In this document: piece by piece, positions 40,701 through 46,872 of the stretch
How positions within the stretch are numbered: position 1 is the stretch's first letter
Layout: every line of letters begins with the position of its first letter
Assembly (NCBI RefSeq): GCF_954871325.1
Contig: NC_088777.1
Coordinates: 50,197,366 to 50,261,365, forward strand
Direction of reading: 5' to 3'
Origin: Gordionus sp. m RMFG-2023
Lineage: Eukaryota > Nematomorpha > Gordioida > Chordodea > Parachordodidae
Length of the DNA: 64,000 bases
The notes under the pieces: generated by a model
What the model was told of the DNA's origin: nothing
The model's database searches: none
The model's input: the letters and a program-made list of their open reading frames with translations, nothing else
Position numbers and translations under genes: made by a program

Positions 40701-41245
40701 CGGCCAATCATAGTGATCAAATAAAAGCAAATTCGATTTCCTGAACTTTACCAAAGATTGATTAATTAAGGATGTGTTTTAAAAAGAACAAAAAAAATAT
40801 AAGCTATAACAAGATGGCAGAAATTTAATTACGTAGATTTTGTATATGCATTTCTCAGTTCGCTCCTCACTAAAAATTTAAATTTTTCAAAAAAGACATA
40901 TCTTTCTAGTTTTCTAGGAAAATTTCCTCATATTTTCGAGCTTGAGCAAAAAATTTATACGCTCGCAAAAAAAAACGTTAAATAAAGATGCGAGTCATTG
41001 AAGAGTATTTTAGGGTCTCTTCATCAATTTTCATAAATAAATTATACTAAATAGTTTTTACTCATTGGCGGGTTCCGAAGATGGGGCCAATAGATTTTCG
41101 CGTCGCAACAAGGTGATGTCGGGTAGAGCGTTCGAGCATATGGCCCTATTATTATGAGGGTTTAGACCGGTTCGCAGGATAACTAGAGGTTCGAGCTTTC
41201 CCGAGAGTCTAAACAGGTGATTGACGGAGGCCAGATAGATGTCAC
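13375..41245 (-). CDS. Plexin, class A-like semaphorin receptor (29 exons read; 5' exon not found)
   Basis: Single-pass receptor for semaphorins that steers axons and cell movement through its cytoplasmic Rap-type GAP. In protein order: sema domain (exons 1-5), PSI1 (6), PSI2 (9), PSI3 (12), IPT repeats (13-18), membrane helix (19), first GAP half (20-23), Rho-binding insert (24-25) and second GAP half (26-29). The exons add up to about 2,200 residues; plexins are usually about 1,850-2,150. The GAP arginines known from plexin-A1 appear to be kept, in [12 protein letters not shown] (exon 22) and LPLRFWVN (exon 28). The tail runs [17 protein letters not shown] and [20 protein letters not shown], closest to class A. 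Phases agree at every junction from exon 4 to the TGA at 13375. The signal-peptide exon lies beyond 41245, and the exon 2/3 junction does not fit. Introns are 61 nt to 5.8 kb. The C-terminus NNNNL has no PDZ-binding motif. Confidence 0.95.
13869..14013 (-). mobile_element. Family G (GCCCGG-rich) hAT-like MITE in plexin intron 28
   Basis: 145 bp with related ends CTGAGACCTG and CGGGTCTCTG around several CGGCCCGGCCC blocks. It is flanked by a perfect 8-bp duplication AAATATAT (13861-13868 and 14014-14021), the hallmark of hAT insertion. Confidence 0.85.
14048..14260 (-). CDS. Plexin exon 28 (GAP, catalytic LPLRFWVN)
   Basis: Encodes [20 protein letters not shown], then [17 protein letters not shown], then [16 protein letters not shown] and WVER. 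The Arg in LPLRFW is one of the GAP arginines known from plexin-A1. Both splice phases fit. Confidence 0.96.
14362..14532 (+). mobile_element. Family B hAT-like MITE, near-intact copy in plexin intron 27
   Basis: 171 bp with TIRs TAGTGTTGTTAAACGGCT and AGCCGTTTAACAACACTA (exact inverse). The flanking 8-mers CTTAAAAG and CTTATAAG match at 7 of 8. The centre is itself a palindrome (AGATTTTGTTAATTGATGTC against ATCTATGAGCAAAATCT). This is the best copy for defining the family. Confidence 0.9.
15470..15490 (+). repeat. G-run (C-run in the plexin pre-mRNA)
   Basis: About 20 nt of nearly pure G on the + strand. In plexin intron 27 it lies about 18 nt past the exon 27 donor, so the transcript carries a C tract there. 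Confidence 0.7.
15510..15679 (-). CDS. Plexin exon 27 (GAP second half)
   Basis: Encodes [39 protein letters not shown] and [10 protein letters not shown], among the most conserved plexin segments. Ends two bases into Ser, completed by exon 28. Confidence 0.96.
16054..16530 (-). CDS. Plexin exon 26 (Asn-rich linker plus LWHLVKP and LTRLLATK)
   Basis: 159 residues beginning [15 protein letters not shown], then a long Asn/Ser-rich low-complexity stretch ([17 protein letters not shown] and more), then [20 protein letters not shown] and [15 protein letters not shown]. In vertebrate plexin-A the matching segment is about 95 residues, so the linker here is roughly 65 residues longer. The conserved ends show that it is real coding sequence. 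Confidence 0.93.
17446..19245 (+). repeat. Giant inverted repeat, left arm
   Basis: About 1.8 kb that reappears inverted at about 19480-21377. Landmarks include GGCATTAATACTATA near the outer end, GTTTTACTAGATGAATAAAA, ATGCTTTGAAAAGAGTTGAC and CAAGATATTGTCGAAGGATT near the inner end. In one 91-bp window (18541-18631) I count four differences between arms, so identity is roughly 95% outside indels. Some stretches translate into ordinary-looking protein (for example [16 protein letters not shown]), which suggests a decayed mobile element of unknown family. Confidence 0.88.
19246..19479. other. Spacer between the inverted-repeat arms
   Basis: About 235 bp. The edges still show weak arm-to-arm similarity (GCTCCTGTTGCAATT against ACTGGAGCTGCAATT inverted), so the structure is close to a full palindrome. 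Includes a short open stretch [19 protein letters not shown]. Confidence 0.6.
19480..21377 (-). repeat. Giant inverted repeat, right arm
   Basis: Inverse of the left arm. It ends near AGTATTAATGTCATTGATAT, the inverse of the left outer end. It differs by several indels, including a block near 20036-20110 that replaces left-arm sequence at about 18631-18700. Confidence 0.88.
21380..21463 (+). mobile_element. Family G hAT-like MITE, short copy at the outer edge of the inverted repeat
   Basis: 84 bp: CACCTGCAGGCCCGACCC ... CTCTGCAGGTCTTTG, flanked by ATATAAAT and ATATATAT (7 of 8). It abuts the right end of the giant inverted repeat. Confidence 0.65.
22328..22431 (-). CDS. Plexin exon 25 (Rho-binding domain end)
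   Basis: A short exon lying alone between two long introns. Encodes [20 protein letters not shown] and [13 protein letters not shown], matching the plexin LQDED...DWKRLNTLAHY segment. Both junction phases fit. Confidence 0.94.
22432..24050. other. Plexin intron 24, non-coding
   Basis: AT-rich with no element I can place except the small tandem array at 23345-23455. Confidence 0.55.
23345..23455 (+). repeat. 31-bp tandem repeat with ACGCGTT cores
   Basis: Three to four imperfect units of GAACGCTAAACGCGTTCG plus ATTTTTGTCAAAT. The units contain the palindrome AACGCGTT. It lies in plexin intron 24. Confidence 0.75.
24051..24234 (-). CDS. Plexin exon 24 (Rho-binding domain)
   Basis: Acceptor CAAG, starting [14 protein letters not shown]. 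Contains [20 protein letters not shown] and [18 protein letters not shown], the ubiquitin-like Rho GTPase-binding insert of plexins. The AATTAG|GTTTAC donor joins exon 25 to give LQLEW. Confidence 0.95.
24666..24812 (-). CDS. Plexin exon 23 (GAP first half end)
   Basis: Encodes [40 protein letters not shown] and CHVEYQTL, an almost textbook plexin-A segment. Phase 0 at both ends. Confidence 0.96.
24826..24974 (+). mobile_element. Family A hAT-like MITE beside the exon 23 splice acceptor
   Basis: 149 bp with inverted ends CAGAGTTGTTAAA and TTTAACAACTCTG, and a perfect 8-bp duplication AAAAATAG (24818-24825 and 24975-24982). On the plexin strand the element ends only 11 nt upstream of the exon 23 acceptor AG, so it probably supplies the branch-point region of that intron. 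Confidence 0.92.
25425..25758 (+). repeat. Family F foldback repeat, both arms
   Basis: The left arm (GTGTTTTTTCCCTGCAAATG ... TTTTTACCGGAAATACTATTC) is inverted in the right arm (ACATTTCCGGTAAAATA ... AACAAATTGCAGGAAAAAAA). It shares words with copies at 43200-43410, 45590-45770, 51590-52210 and 58020-58230. Confidence 0.7.
25761..25918 (+). mobile_element. Family T MITE (TA-flanked, GTGCG ends)
   Basis: Ends GTGCGTACAAATTGAACG and GTTCAATTTGTGCGCAC with TA on each side, as expected of Tc1/mariner-type insertion. GCGTTTTAAAACGC palindromes lie inside. It lies in a plexin intron. Confidence 0.75.
25943..26144 (+). mobile_element. Family B hAT-like MITE in plexin intron 22
   Basis: TAGTGTTGTTAAACGGCG start and the core GGTTCATAGGTGGCACAAAG and GTTTGAACATCTGTTAACGA. 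The right end is worn (GAGCCTTTTTAATCACACT). Confidence 0.8.
26370..26514 (-). CDS. Plexin exon 22 (GAP, catalytic LRRTE)
   Basis: Encodes [15 protein letters not shown] and [20 protein letters not shown]. The paired Arg of LRRTES are the GAP arginines described in plexin-A1. Both phases fit. Confidence 0.96.
26873..27066 (-). CDS. Plexin exon 21 (GAP first half)
   Basis: Encodes [40 protein letters not shown] and [11 protein letters not shown]. The donor GTATAC inside GA|GTATAC gives CTD-ILKTLL after splicing, as in other plexins. Confidence 0.95.
27242..27390 (-). CDS. Plexin exon 20 (juxtamembrane into GAP)
   Basis: Encodes [20 protein letters not shown] and [20 protein letters not shown], the plexin hallmark after the juxtamembrane coil. 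Acceptor TTGAAG. Confidence 0.96.
27544..27557 (+). repeat. Poly-G run
   Basis: A 14-nt G run in plexin intron 19, a C run in the transcript, about 30 nt past the exon 19 donor. Confidence 0.7.
27589..27856 (-). CDS. Plexin exon 19 (membrane helix and juxtamembrane coil)
   Basis: After [20 protein letters not shown] it has the hydrophobic span [20 protein letters not shown], followed by a basic stop-transfer YRRKSDR and the heptad-like [18 protein letters not shown], matching plexin juxtamembrane coils. Confidence 0.95.
28174..28398 (-). CDS. Plexin exon 18 (last IPT repeat)
   Basis: Starts [20 protein letters not shown] and continues [14 protein letters not shown], the C..I.S...L.C.PP pattern of the membrane-proximal IPT repeat. 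The donor GTGAGT is a full consensus. The 101-aa frame on the opposite strand here is only its shadow. Confidence 0.88.
28640..29012 (+). mobile_element. Family T MITE, larger copy in plexin intron 17
   Basis: TA-GTGCGAACAAATTGAGCG start and CGCTCAATTTGGGCGCAC-TA end. The inner CCAATAATGCCTTTCAAATG matches the copy at 45772. It has a longer core than the 25761 copy. Confidence 0.72.
29230..29565 (-). CDS. Plexin exon 17 (IPT region)
   Basis: Starts [20 protein letters not shown], then [10 protein letters not shown] and [13 protein letters not shown], matching the FxLDNV...YYPNP.F strand of plexin IPT repeats, then [16 protein letters not shown]. The donor is uncertain: 29230 (CCG|GTTTTA) or 29248 (CCA|GTTTCG), both phase 0. 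Confidence 0.87.
29919..30066 (-). CDS. Plexin exon 16 (IPT core)
   Basis: Encodes [20 protein letters not shown] and [15 protein letters not shown], a canonical IPT/TIG strand pattern. Spliced to exon 15 it restores [10 protein letters not shown]. Confidence 0.94.
30165..30353 (-). CDS. Plexin exon 15 (IPT repeat)
   Basis: Encodes [19 protein letters not shown] and [20 protein letters not shown], the FxYVxNPxL start of the next IPT repeat. Confidence 0.9.
30529..30767 (-). CDS. Plexin exon 14 (IPT repeat)
   Basis: Encodes [38 protein letters not shown] and [16 protein letters not shown]...AG.T...L.GRHL is the plexin IPT2 signature. Confidence 0.93.
31796..32050 (-). CDS. Plexin exon 13 (first IPT repeat)
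   Basis: Encodes [20 protein letters not shown], then [24 protein letters not shown] and GPVRFRVG, a clear first IPT repeat (PxxGPxEGGTxLTIxGxNL). Phase 0 at both ends. Confidence 0.94.
32217..32591 (-). CDS. Plexin exon 12 (PSI3)
   Basis: Encodes [37 protein letters not shown] and a PSI domain [33 protein letters not shown], ending CPGPII before IPT1. Confidence 0.94.
32706..32887 (-). CDS. Plexin exon 11 (PSI2-PSI3 linker)
   Basis: Encodes [39 protein letters not shown] and NNPPGYEQ, an IPT-like strand set between PSI2 and PSI3. Both junction phases fit neighbours. Confidence 0.88.
33205..33355 (-). CDS. Plexin exon 10
   Basis: Encodes [20 protein letters not shown] then an acidic run [20 protein letters not shown] and LVITKEPSA. 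The CPRL motif follows PSI2 in plexins. An acidic linker of this length is not usual. Confidence 0.87.
33559..33728 (-). CDS. Plexin exon 9 (PSI2)
   Basis: Encodes [38 protein letters not shown] and DCRND, a PSI domain with its C..C..C, CxWC and CTHD pattern. Confidence 0.93.
33801..34011 (-). CDS. Plexin exon 8
   Basis: Encodes [36 protein letters not shown] and FYIVTVAIL, the NLP...YHCxF...C.TPPL module between PSI1 and PSI2. Confidence 0.9.
34262..34442 (-). CDS. Plexin exon 7
   Basis: Completes PSI1 with [10 protein letters not shown] and continues [20 protein letters not shown], matching the WLPFxxxCPxIxxxxP link in plexins. The Asp/Ser/Pro-rich loop [13 protein letters not shown] is longer than usual. 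Confidence 0.9.
34534..34646 (+). repeat. Perfect tandem duplication, 56-bp unit
   Basis: ATTACATTATTATCTTGTGG through GAAGAGTACAAGAA occurs twice in a row with no difference I can see. It lies in plexin intron 6 and is a recent local duplication. Confidence 0.9.
34694..34794 (-). CDS. Plexin exon 6 (PSI1)
   Basis: Encodes [20 protein letters not shown] and [12 protein letters not shown], a textbook PSI domain at the end of a sema domain. Confidence 0.95.
34795..36041. other. Plexin intron 5, non-coding
   Basis: About 1.2 kb of AT-rich DNA with a pyrimidine-rich TTTCTTTC tract near 35715-35790 and a C-run at about 34864. No element recognised. Confidence 0.5.
36042..36212 (-). CDS. Plexin exon 5 (sema C-terminal blade)
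   Basis: Encodes [18 protein letters not shown] and [10 protein letters not shown], matching VVFLGTSDGRLxKV...LYVMTxxxV of the last sema blade. Confidence 0.94.
36282..36424 (-). CDS. Plexin exon 4 (sema)
   Basis: Encodes [20 protein letters not shown] and [20 protein letters not shown]. Resembles the DCP...LT.I... segment before the last blade. An alternative acceptor 10 nt upstream (36434) would add NQTA in phase 0. Confidence 0.82.
36486..36566 (-). CDS. Plexin exon 3 (sema), tentative
   Basis: An open stretch [20 protein letters not shown] between AG and GT sites, where plexins carry a C(Y)NG-like segment. Only one frame is open. The upstream phase does not match exon 2, so an additional small exon or another boundary is likely. 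Confidence 0.45.
36567..38943. other. Plexin intron 2, may hide a missed exon
   Basis: Non-coding, with a diverged family M fragment (38635-38721) and a short direct repeat pair at about 38360-38420 and 38815-38875. About 20-30 residues of the sema domain seem missing between exons 2 and 3 and may lie here. Confidence 0.5.
38635..38721 (+). mobile_element. Family M MITE, diverged 3' fragment
   Basis: AAAATGGCGTGTCACCATCT ... GTAATATTATATGTCCTTGG aligns by eye to the right end of the 40261-40600 copy. Confidence 0.6.
38944..39829 (-). CDS. Plexin exon 2 (main sema exon)
   Basis: A large 295-residue exon. It begins [20 protein letters not shown], then [20 protein letters not shown] and [10 protein letters not shown], matching the LLLxD...LxxCGxxxxGxCxxR blade of plexin sema domains. 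It ends [20 protein letters not shown] at the ACG|GTTTGA donor (phase 0). Confidence 0.93.
39830..41061. other. Plexin intron 1, with a complete family M MITE
   Basis: Holds the intact MITE at 40261-40600. The remainder is AT-rich with no coding signal. Confidence 0.65.
40261..40600 (+). mobile_element. Family M MITE, full copy
   Basis: About 340 bp with a 23-bp exact TIR (40270-40292 against 40569-40591; AATACCTAGACTGACGA), extending imperfectly to CCATTGAG and GTCATTGG at the tips. The interior is a loose palindrome (CCATTTTGGTAATCCATAT against ATATGGGTAATAAAATGG). Short open frames on both strands are by-products, not genes. Confidence 0.88.
41062..41245 (-). CDS. Plexin exon 1 as read (sema first blade)
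   Basis: Encodes [39 protein letters not shown] and [16 protein letters not shown], matching xVYVGAVNRLYQLSxxL of sema domains. It starts with the last two bases of a Gly codon, so an upstream coding exon with the signal peptide must exist. Confidence 0.93.
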
Positions 41246-43030
41246 CTTTATCGATTGATTGAATATATTTATATATGGTATATTAAATAGAGGTTAAATA
41301 GATATGCATTAAACTGAATCGCGAACCAGGTTCAAAATTGTGTCCAGAGAGCTTATAAAATAAAATTAGGACACTATCGTGAAAAATCATTGGACACTCA
41401 TTCTAGATGACAGTTATAATTAAAAATTAAATGAAGATACGTTTGCCCCCTCCCAAAAAAAAATTTCCCGCCCTTTTTAAGGTCCTAATATAGATTACAC
41501 TGCGCTTGCTTAGAGTTGTCGGGTAAAAAAATAATCTTCTTAATTATCGTTATAATATATAATCTGAGATAGGGACCTAAAATAATTATTGTTATTTTTT
41601 TTCAAAATATAGATCATTCTTTAAAATATTTTTCATAAATATACCCGATTAAAATTTTTAAGCGAAAGCTGTGTTGAGCCCTATTGGCTCATGTTTATCT
41701 GATCAAAATGTTTAAAATCAATCAATATAATATTTAGTAATATTTTAAGTAAAGGTAACGCGTTCCTTTTTTCAATGTAAGAGTAACGCGTTTTGAAGGA
41801 ACGTTTACTGCACTAGCAATTAGTATGCTAGTTTTTTTTAGAGTAACTAATAATTAGTATGCTAATTACTTAAGTAATAATTAGAAGATAAATTTATTTT
41901 TAAAAAAAAATGACTAATTGCATTTATTAATTAATTTATGTGAACAGGATATCGAAATATTCTTTTTTTAAATCAGATTTGTACCTTACGTGGACCTATC
42001 AGATGAGTAGGTCTGATTGGACCTTAATTTTAGCATTAATTTATGTTTTCGTCTGCTTTTATAAATATTCACTTCCCTGAGGAAAATAAAAAGTATACCA
42101 TTAATTTGTTTTCGTCTGCTTTTATAAATATTCTTTTTCCGAAGAAAATAAAAAGTACACCATTTTATTTTTACATTTTGCTTTTAGCGTTTACAATTTT
42201 TCCGCCTTCGAAAATCTTATCCCTTCTTTGTTCCAATTATTTTTCTTTTATTTATTATTAAAGATCTAATAAGTTGAATAAATTAAATAAAGGAATGGTA
42301 ATTTATTCTTGGAGACGTTTATATACGCGTGAACACGTGGTCGAGACATGACAAATTTTAATAATTGTTTTTAAAAGGATTAATTTTTTGTGTCTTCTTA
42401 TTTTTTGATATTTCAATTTATTATCATTATTTTAACCCAACCCCCCCCCCCTCCCCACCTAAATTCTAAGTATGCATTACATATATCGAGAAAAAAATGA
42501 ATTGAATCTTTAAGTGACAAGATAGATAGCTGTCATTGTTGATATTCCATCTTTAACACATTGTTTTTTGCTACTTAATATAATTTACGTATTTTTTTTT
42601 AAAAAACAATAGTTTTTTTTATGTTCTTATAATAATGTAATTTTTAAGTATGGTAAATGTTTTTGTATTGTTAAAAATAACTAAAACATTTTACAAGAGG
42701 AGAAATATAGGGGAAATTGGGAATAGGAAATTATTCAATTATAAATACAATATGTAATAATAACCATATTCGTGAATCGTAACTATTGTTTTTTAAAGAA
42801 GAAATATCAACCAATGAAATGTCGATTTATAAGCTTCAACTCAACCCGCACCATTGTAGGTTATGCTTATTCAAAAATAAATGCGATTAAAAATAAATAG
42901 TAAATTGTTAATTTTATTCGTATACGAATAAGTTTATTTTGTTTTTTTAAATATTAATAAAATTGAACAATTTTTTTATTTATTTAGTGGAATACTTTGT
43001 TAAACATTTTGAAAACTTTTTCAATGATTT
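41246..43030. other. Upstream of the plexin exons: non-coding
   Basis: No convincing signal-peptide exon. Contains an imperfect hairpin with ACGCGTT words (41757-41810), a C-run (42439-42453) and the tandem duplication at 42043-42165. Confidence 0.5.
42043..42165 (+). repeat. Tandem duplication, about 65-70 bp unit
   Basis: TTCGTCTGCTTTTATAAATA, then GAAAATAAAAAGTA and ACCATT, occurs twice in tandem with minor differences. Confidence 0.8.
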
Positions 43031-43035
43031 ATATC

Positions 43036-43100
43036 AGAAACCTGCAGGCCAGGCCCTAATTTTTAAATATACCCGGGCCGGGCCGTATATTTTAAAACCA
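43036..43100 (+). mobile_element. Family G MITE fragment
   Basis: AAACCTGCAGGCCAGGCCCT and CCCGGGCCGGGCCG words as in the family G copies; truncated. Confidence 0.55.
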
Positions 43101-43199
43101 AATATTTGAAATCGCCATTATAAACTAAAAATCATTTTAAAAAAATCCCCAGTTTTCAGACAATTTTTTCATAAACATTTAAACTTAATATAATTTATA

Positions 43200-43410
43200 T
43201 TTCGATTTTCCATATATTTTTTTTATACAAATTGTAAATGACTCAAAGGTTAACAGCAAAATTGTCTATAATTCATAAGATAGGTATTCAAAACATGGAT
43301 AGAAAAATATTTCTGGTAAAATCCGATTCTTAAATTTATTAAAACGAGCTCAAAAAAACTATTTAAAGTTGTAAAAATTAACACATTGCCGGAAAAAAAC
43401 ACAATGAAGC
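43200..43410 (+). repeat. Family F foldback, single arm
   Basis: TGACTCAAAGGTTAACAGCA ... TTTCTGGTAAAATCCGATTC ... ACACATTGCCGGAAAAA matches the right arm of the 51590-52210 copy. Confidence 0.65.
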
Positions 43411-45019
43411 TAACATATTACAATACTACTGGATTGGCAAATAATTCAATTAAAAGTGTGGCGTTACGGCTGACTCCTATGTATGGACATTTTTGATTAA
43501 TGAATCGCTAATTTACACTAATACATATATATATATACATCATCGGTATTACCTTTTCTTTTTAAATTTTCTCACAATTATTCTAAGGGGAAAAAAATTT
43601 GGAGGTATAGATTTGAACTCATGCTGAGTTTACTGAAGTTACATGCGCACGAGGGGGGGGCATAATAAAAGGCATCAAAAAACTACAACCAATTGGAACT
43701 ATTTATTAATTAGCTATATTAATAATCTGTTTACCCGTTAAGACAAATTTTATAAATCTTTGTATAGTCTAGAATAAGAAAAGTGCCTATAAATCAATCT
43801 CTTTTTATATTCTGGTAAAGCTTAATTTTTCCGTCCGAAAAAAAAAATTGATTGATTTATTACTTATATTATACAAGGATTTTGACCTAAAGAGGTGAAA
43901 GGGAATATGTATAAGAATGTCGCTTGATAAAAATTGTGTAAAAATATAAATAAATAATTAAAACATACATGATTTATTAAATATTTTATTTATATTATGT
44001 AATACGAATAAATGCAGCAAGGGCAGGTGGTGTGTGACTGACCATATAACGGAAGATAAAATTTATAATCATGTATGTATAATAAGGTAATAAATAACAC
44101 AAAAAAAAAAACCTTTACAAATGTTAGCAGCCACTACACAAATAAAGTAATTCAATTTTCTTTTTCAAAATCGTTAATATTAATATCGGTTTGAAACTGG
44201 AACAGGATAAAATTTGAAAACCGGAAAAATTAGGATCGGAACTCATTTTAAAATTTTCGGGAACCGAAAATGCGTGGAGGAAGGAGTATATATCTAATTT
44301 TATATACAATCGCGATTACAAATTTTTTTTGTCATTGTTTATTAACAGCTGTTTTGAAAGGGGAATACCTTTAAAAAACAATTTCGCATTTTAAAAAAAA
44401 ATATTGGGAATTTGACGTTTCATTTCCGTAACCAACTTTCTTGAACTGAACGAGGGTAGGGCACGGTTAAAAGGGTGGATAGATATGAGGTAGGGGGGGG
44501 TTAATAAATGGCCATATACGGTCGCGCGAAATGCACAATCGTTAGCAGGAGTTTTTACTTAAAAATATATGATCGCCATTTCAACTGATATATATATAAC
44601 GTGACAAGTTGACCTGTCTTGTGTCTGACAGATAGTAATTATTTGTCTGGAACCTTTAAATAAAGATACACTATTAACTTACTTTTAGCTAAAGTACTTG
44701 CTAAAACGCCAGAGACAAATTTTTTATAACCCAACCCGACCCGTATCCGAAAATATTTTTTAAAATATTCTCAATATATTTTAAAATATTCTCGACCCGG
44801 AAATTAATCACATATTCCCTAATCCAAAAAAAAAAATCCGACAACAAAATCAAGATTTTTAAATAAAAAAAAATATTAACCATAAAATTTATTGAAATAA
44901 TCAAAACAAAAATGAACAAAATTGATAACGCTTCAAAGAATAAAGATAGGGGTAACTCTTAACGCACGGTTATTAAAACCGTTATAAAACGCGAAACCGA
45001 TTATACCGACAAGCTCGAT
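43411..45019. other. Non-coding, no gene seen
   Basis: AT-rich, with worn repeats carrying AACCGG/GGAACC words near 44190-44270 (similar words recur at 53060-53240 and 54180-54370) and CCCGACCCG words at 44725-44815 that may be a family G relic. Confidence 0.45.
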
Positions 45020-45176
45020 TTTTAATAACGGCTCACCCAATAAGCGCGGATATTTTGTTCTCGTAGATTGGGCAGAAAGGTTTGGACATTTATTAACGAA
45101 ATCTCGAGGCTTACGTATTATTACTCTGGCTAAAATCTTAATTTAAAGATTGGCTAAATCGAACCGTTTAACGGCG
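45020..45176 (+). mobile_element. Family B hAT-like MITE relic
   Basis: GGCAGAAAGGTTTGGACAT, TTATTAACGAAATCTCGAGG and CGAACCGTTTAACGGCGCTA follow family B order. Confidence 0.6.
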
Positions 45177-45427
45177 CTAGTATCTGACCTCGTTTTTTCA
45201 GTTTTGTTTAATATTTTTGAATGAGTAAGTTTTATTTTTTATTAAGATTTTCACAATTTTTCAAACCACCATGTTAAGAAGGTTTTTTTTTCTAATGATA
45301 AATATTTTATTTCGATTTTAAAAAAGTTTACAATTTTACAATTAATGTCTAAAACAAATTTATTATTTAATGTACTGTATATTATAATCAATATAAAAAT
45401 AATAATTAAAAGAAGGGGAATGGTCGG

Positions 45428-45510
45428 CAGGGCTTAATGACCCATGTATGGATATGCAGTTGGAACGACAGATTTCGATTAATCTTTGTCGAAGGTAGAA
45501 GCCTAAAAGT
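45428..45510 (+). repeat. Small dispersed repeat (GGCTTAATGA word)
   Basis: GCAGGGCTTAATGACCCATG, then AGTTGGAACGACAGA and GTAGAAGCC; shared with 7935-8000 and 4130-4190. Confidence 0.6.
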
Positions 45511-45589
45511 TATTATTGCTTTATAATATGTCGACGTGTGGCTAGTTAAATATCTAAAAATTAAAAAATCAATAATTAAACTCTAAATT

Positions 45590-45771
45590 ACTTTTTTTTT
45601 ACCGACATAAATTTAGAAATTCATTTTTATATGTTTTTTTTCCGGCCAATATGTTTATTTATTTTCAACTTTTAAATCATTTATTTTGATTACGTTTTTT
45701 TTAAATATATTTTTAAAAATTCAAATTTTTCTGGAAATATATTTTCCAGCATGTTTCGAATACCTATCTTA
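45590..45771 (+). repeat. Family F foldback arm
   Basis: TTTTCCGGCCAATATG ... TTCAACTTTTAAATCATTTA ... TTTTTCTGGAAATATATTTT, matching the left arm of other F copies. A family T element abuts it directly. Confidence 0.55.
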
Positions 45772-45892
45772 TAGTGCGCACAAGTTGAGCGTTTCAAACA
45801 TGGCGTTGCAAGCGCCAATAATGCATTTCAAATGGCCTCGTGCAAATTGGTAAAATTATCGTTTGGCGTTAGCAACCATTTAAAATTTTCAT
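45772..45892 (+). mobile_element. Family T MITE, truncated
   Basis: TA-GTGCGCACAAGTTGAGCG, GCCAATAATGCATTTCAAAT and GGCGTTAGCAACCATTTAAA match the 28640 copy; the right end is missing. Confidence 0.68.
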
Positions 45893-46231
45893 GACATATT
45901 CAATTTTGAATCAGGTGATGAGAATCTTCTACTAATCTCAGTGATCATAATTCTGATGAAGGATAATGATGGAAAGTAGCTGAGTTAGTAGTATACATCT
46001 GAATTGGAATGTAAATGGAAGGATGATTGTATAAGTTTTGTGTTGATTAATTATTGGTATATTCTGTAGGACAGATATATGAAGTTTGGCTGATTTTAAA
46101 AAATAGGAGTTTTGTGAATTTGAAATTCGTAAAAGTATTTTTGGAAGCTGAATGATAAATAATAATAAAAAATGATGTTACGTTGTTATGACTAACAATT
46201 ACAGGTTTATTTGATATGGTTTTGTTGATTG

Positions 46232-46366
46232 TAATGTTGTTAAAAAGCCTGATTTGAAGTCCATTTTTAAAAATGGCCCGATTAAGATTAACCAAAATAA
46301 CATTATGTAAGCCCGGATATTGTGCTAATAGATGGCAGAAAGGTTCAGAACTCTTTAGCAACACTA
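46232..46366 (+). mobile_element. Family B hAT-like MITE
   Basis: TAATGTTGTTAAAAAGCC start, GATAGATGGCAGAAAGG-type core and TTTAGCAACACTA end. The flanking 8-mers GTTGATTG and GTTTGATG are only partly alike. Confidence 0.65.
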
Positions 46367-46654
46367 GTTTGATGGGAAATATATTTGACACTGTTAGAGT
46401 AATTTGTTGATGAAGGAGAGATGAGAAGGAAGAAGGTACGAATATATATTACACGTAGTGAGAATGAATAAAAATATGTTAAATGTAAATTATTTTATTA
46501 TCGTGACCATGTAAAAATTTATATTAAATTTTGTGTGTGAATATTTTTACATTAAGATGACATAGATTTTTAATTTTTTTTAAAAGATGAAAAAAAATAT
46601 GATTTTTTTAAATAAAATATATTTTTTTTAAAAAGAGAAAAAAGAGAAGAGATG

Positions 46655-46872
46655 ATATTAGTAGAATGAGAAGAGAAGAAGGAGAGAAGTAAGAGAAGAG
46701 TTTTAGAGAGAAGAGAAGAGAAGAGAAGAGAAGAGAAGAGAAGAAGAGAAGAGAAGAGAAGAGAAGAGAAGAGAAGAGAAGAGAAGAGAAGAGAGAGAAG
46801 AAGAGAAGAGAGAGAAGAGAAGAGAAGAGAAGAGAAGAGAAGAGAAGAGAAGAGAAGAAGAAGAGAAGAAAA
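46655..46872 (+). repeat. (GAGAA)n microsatellite
   Basis: About 200 bp of GAGAA units with small slips. The long Ser/Leu/Phe frames on the minus strand across it are artefacts. Confidence 0.95.
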
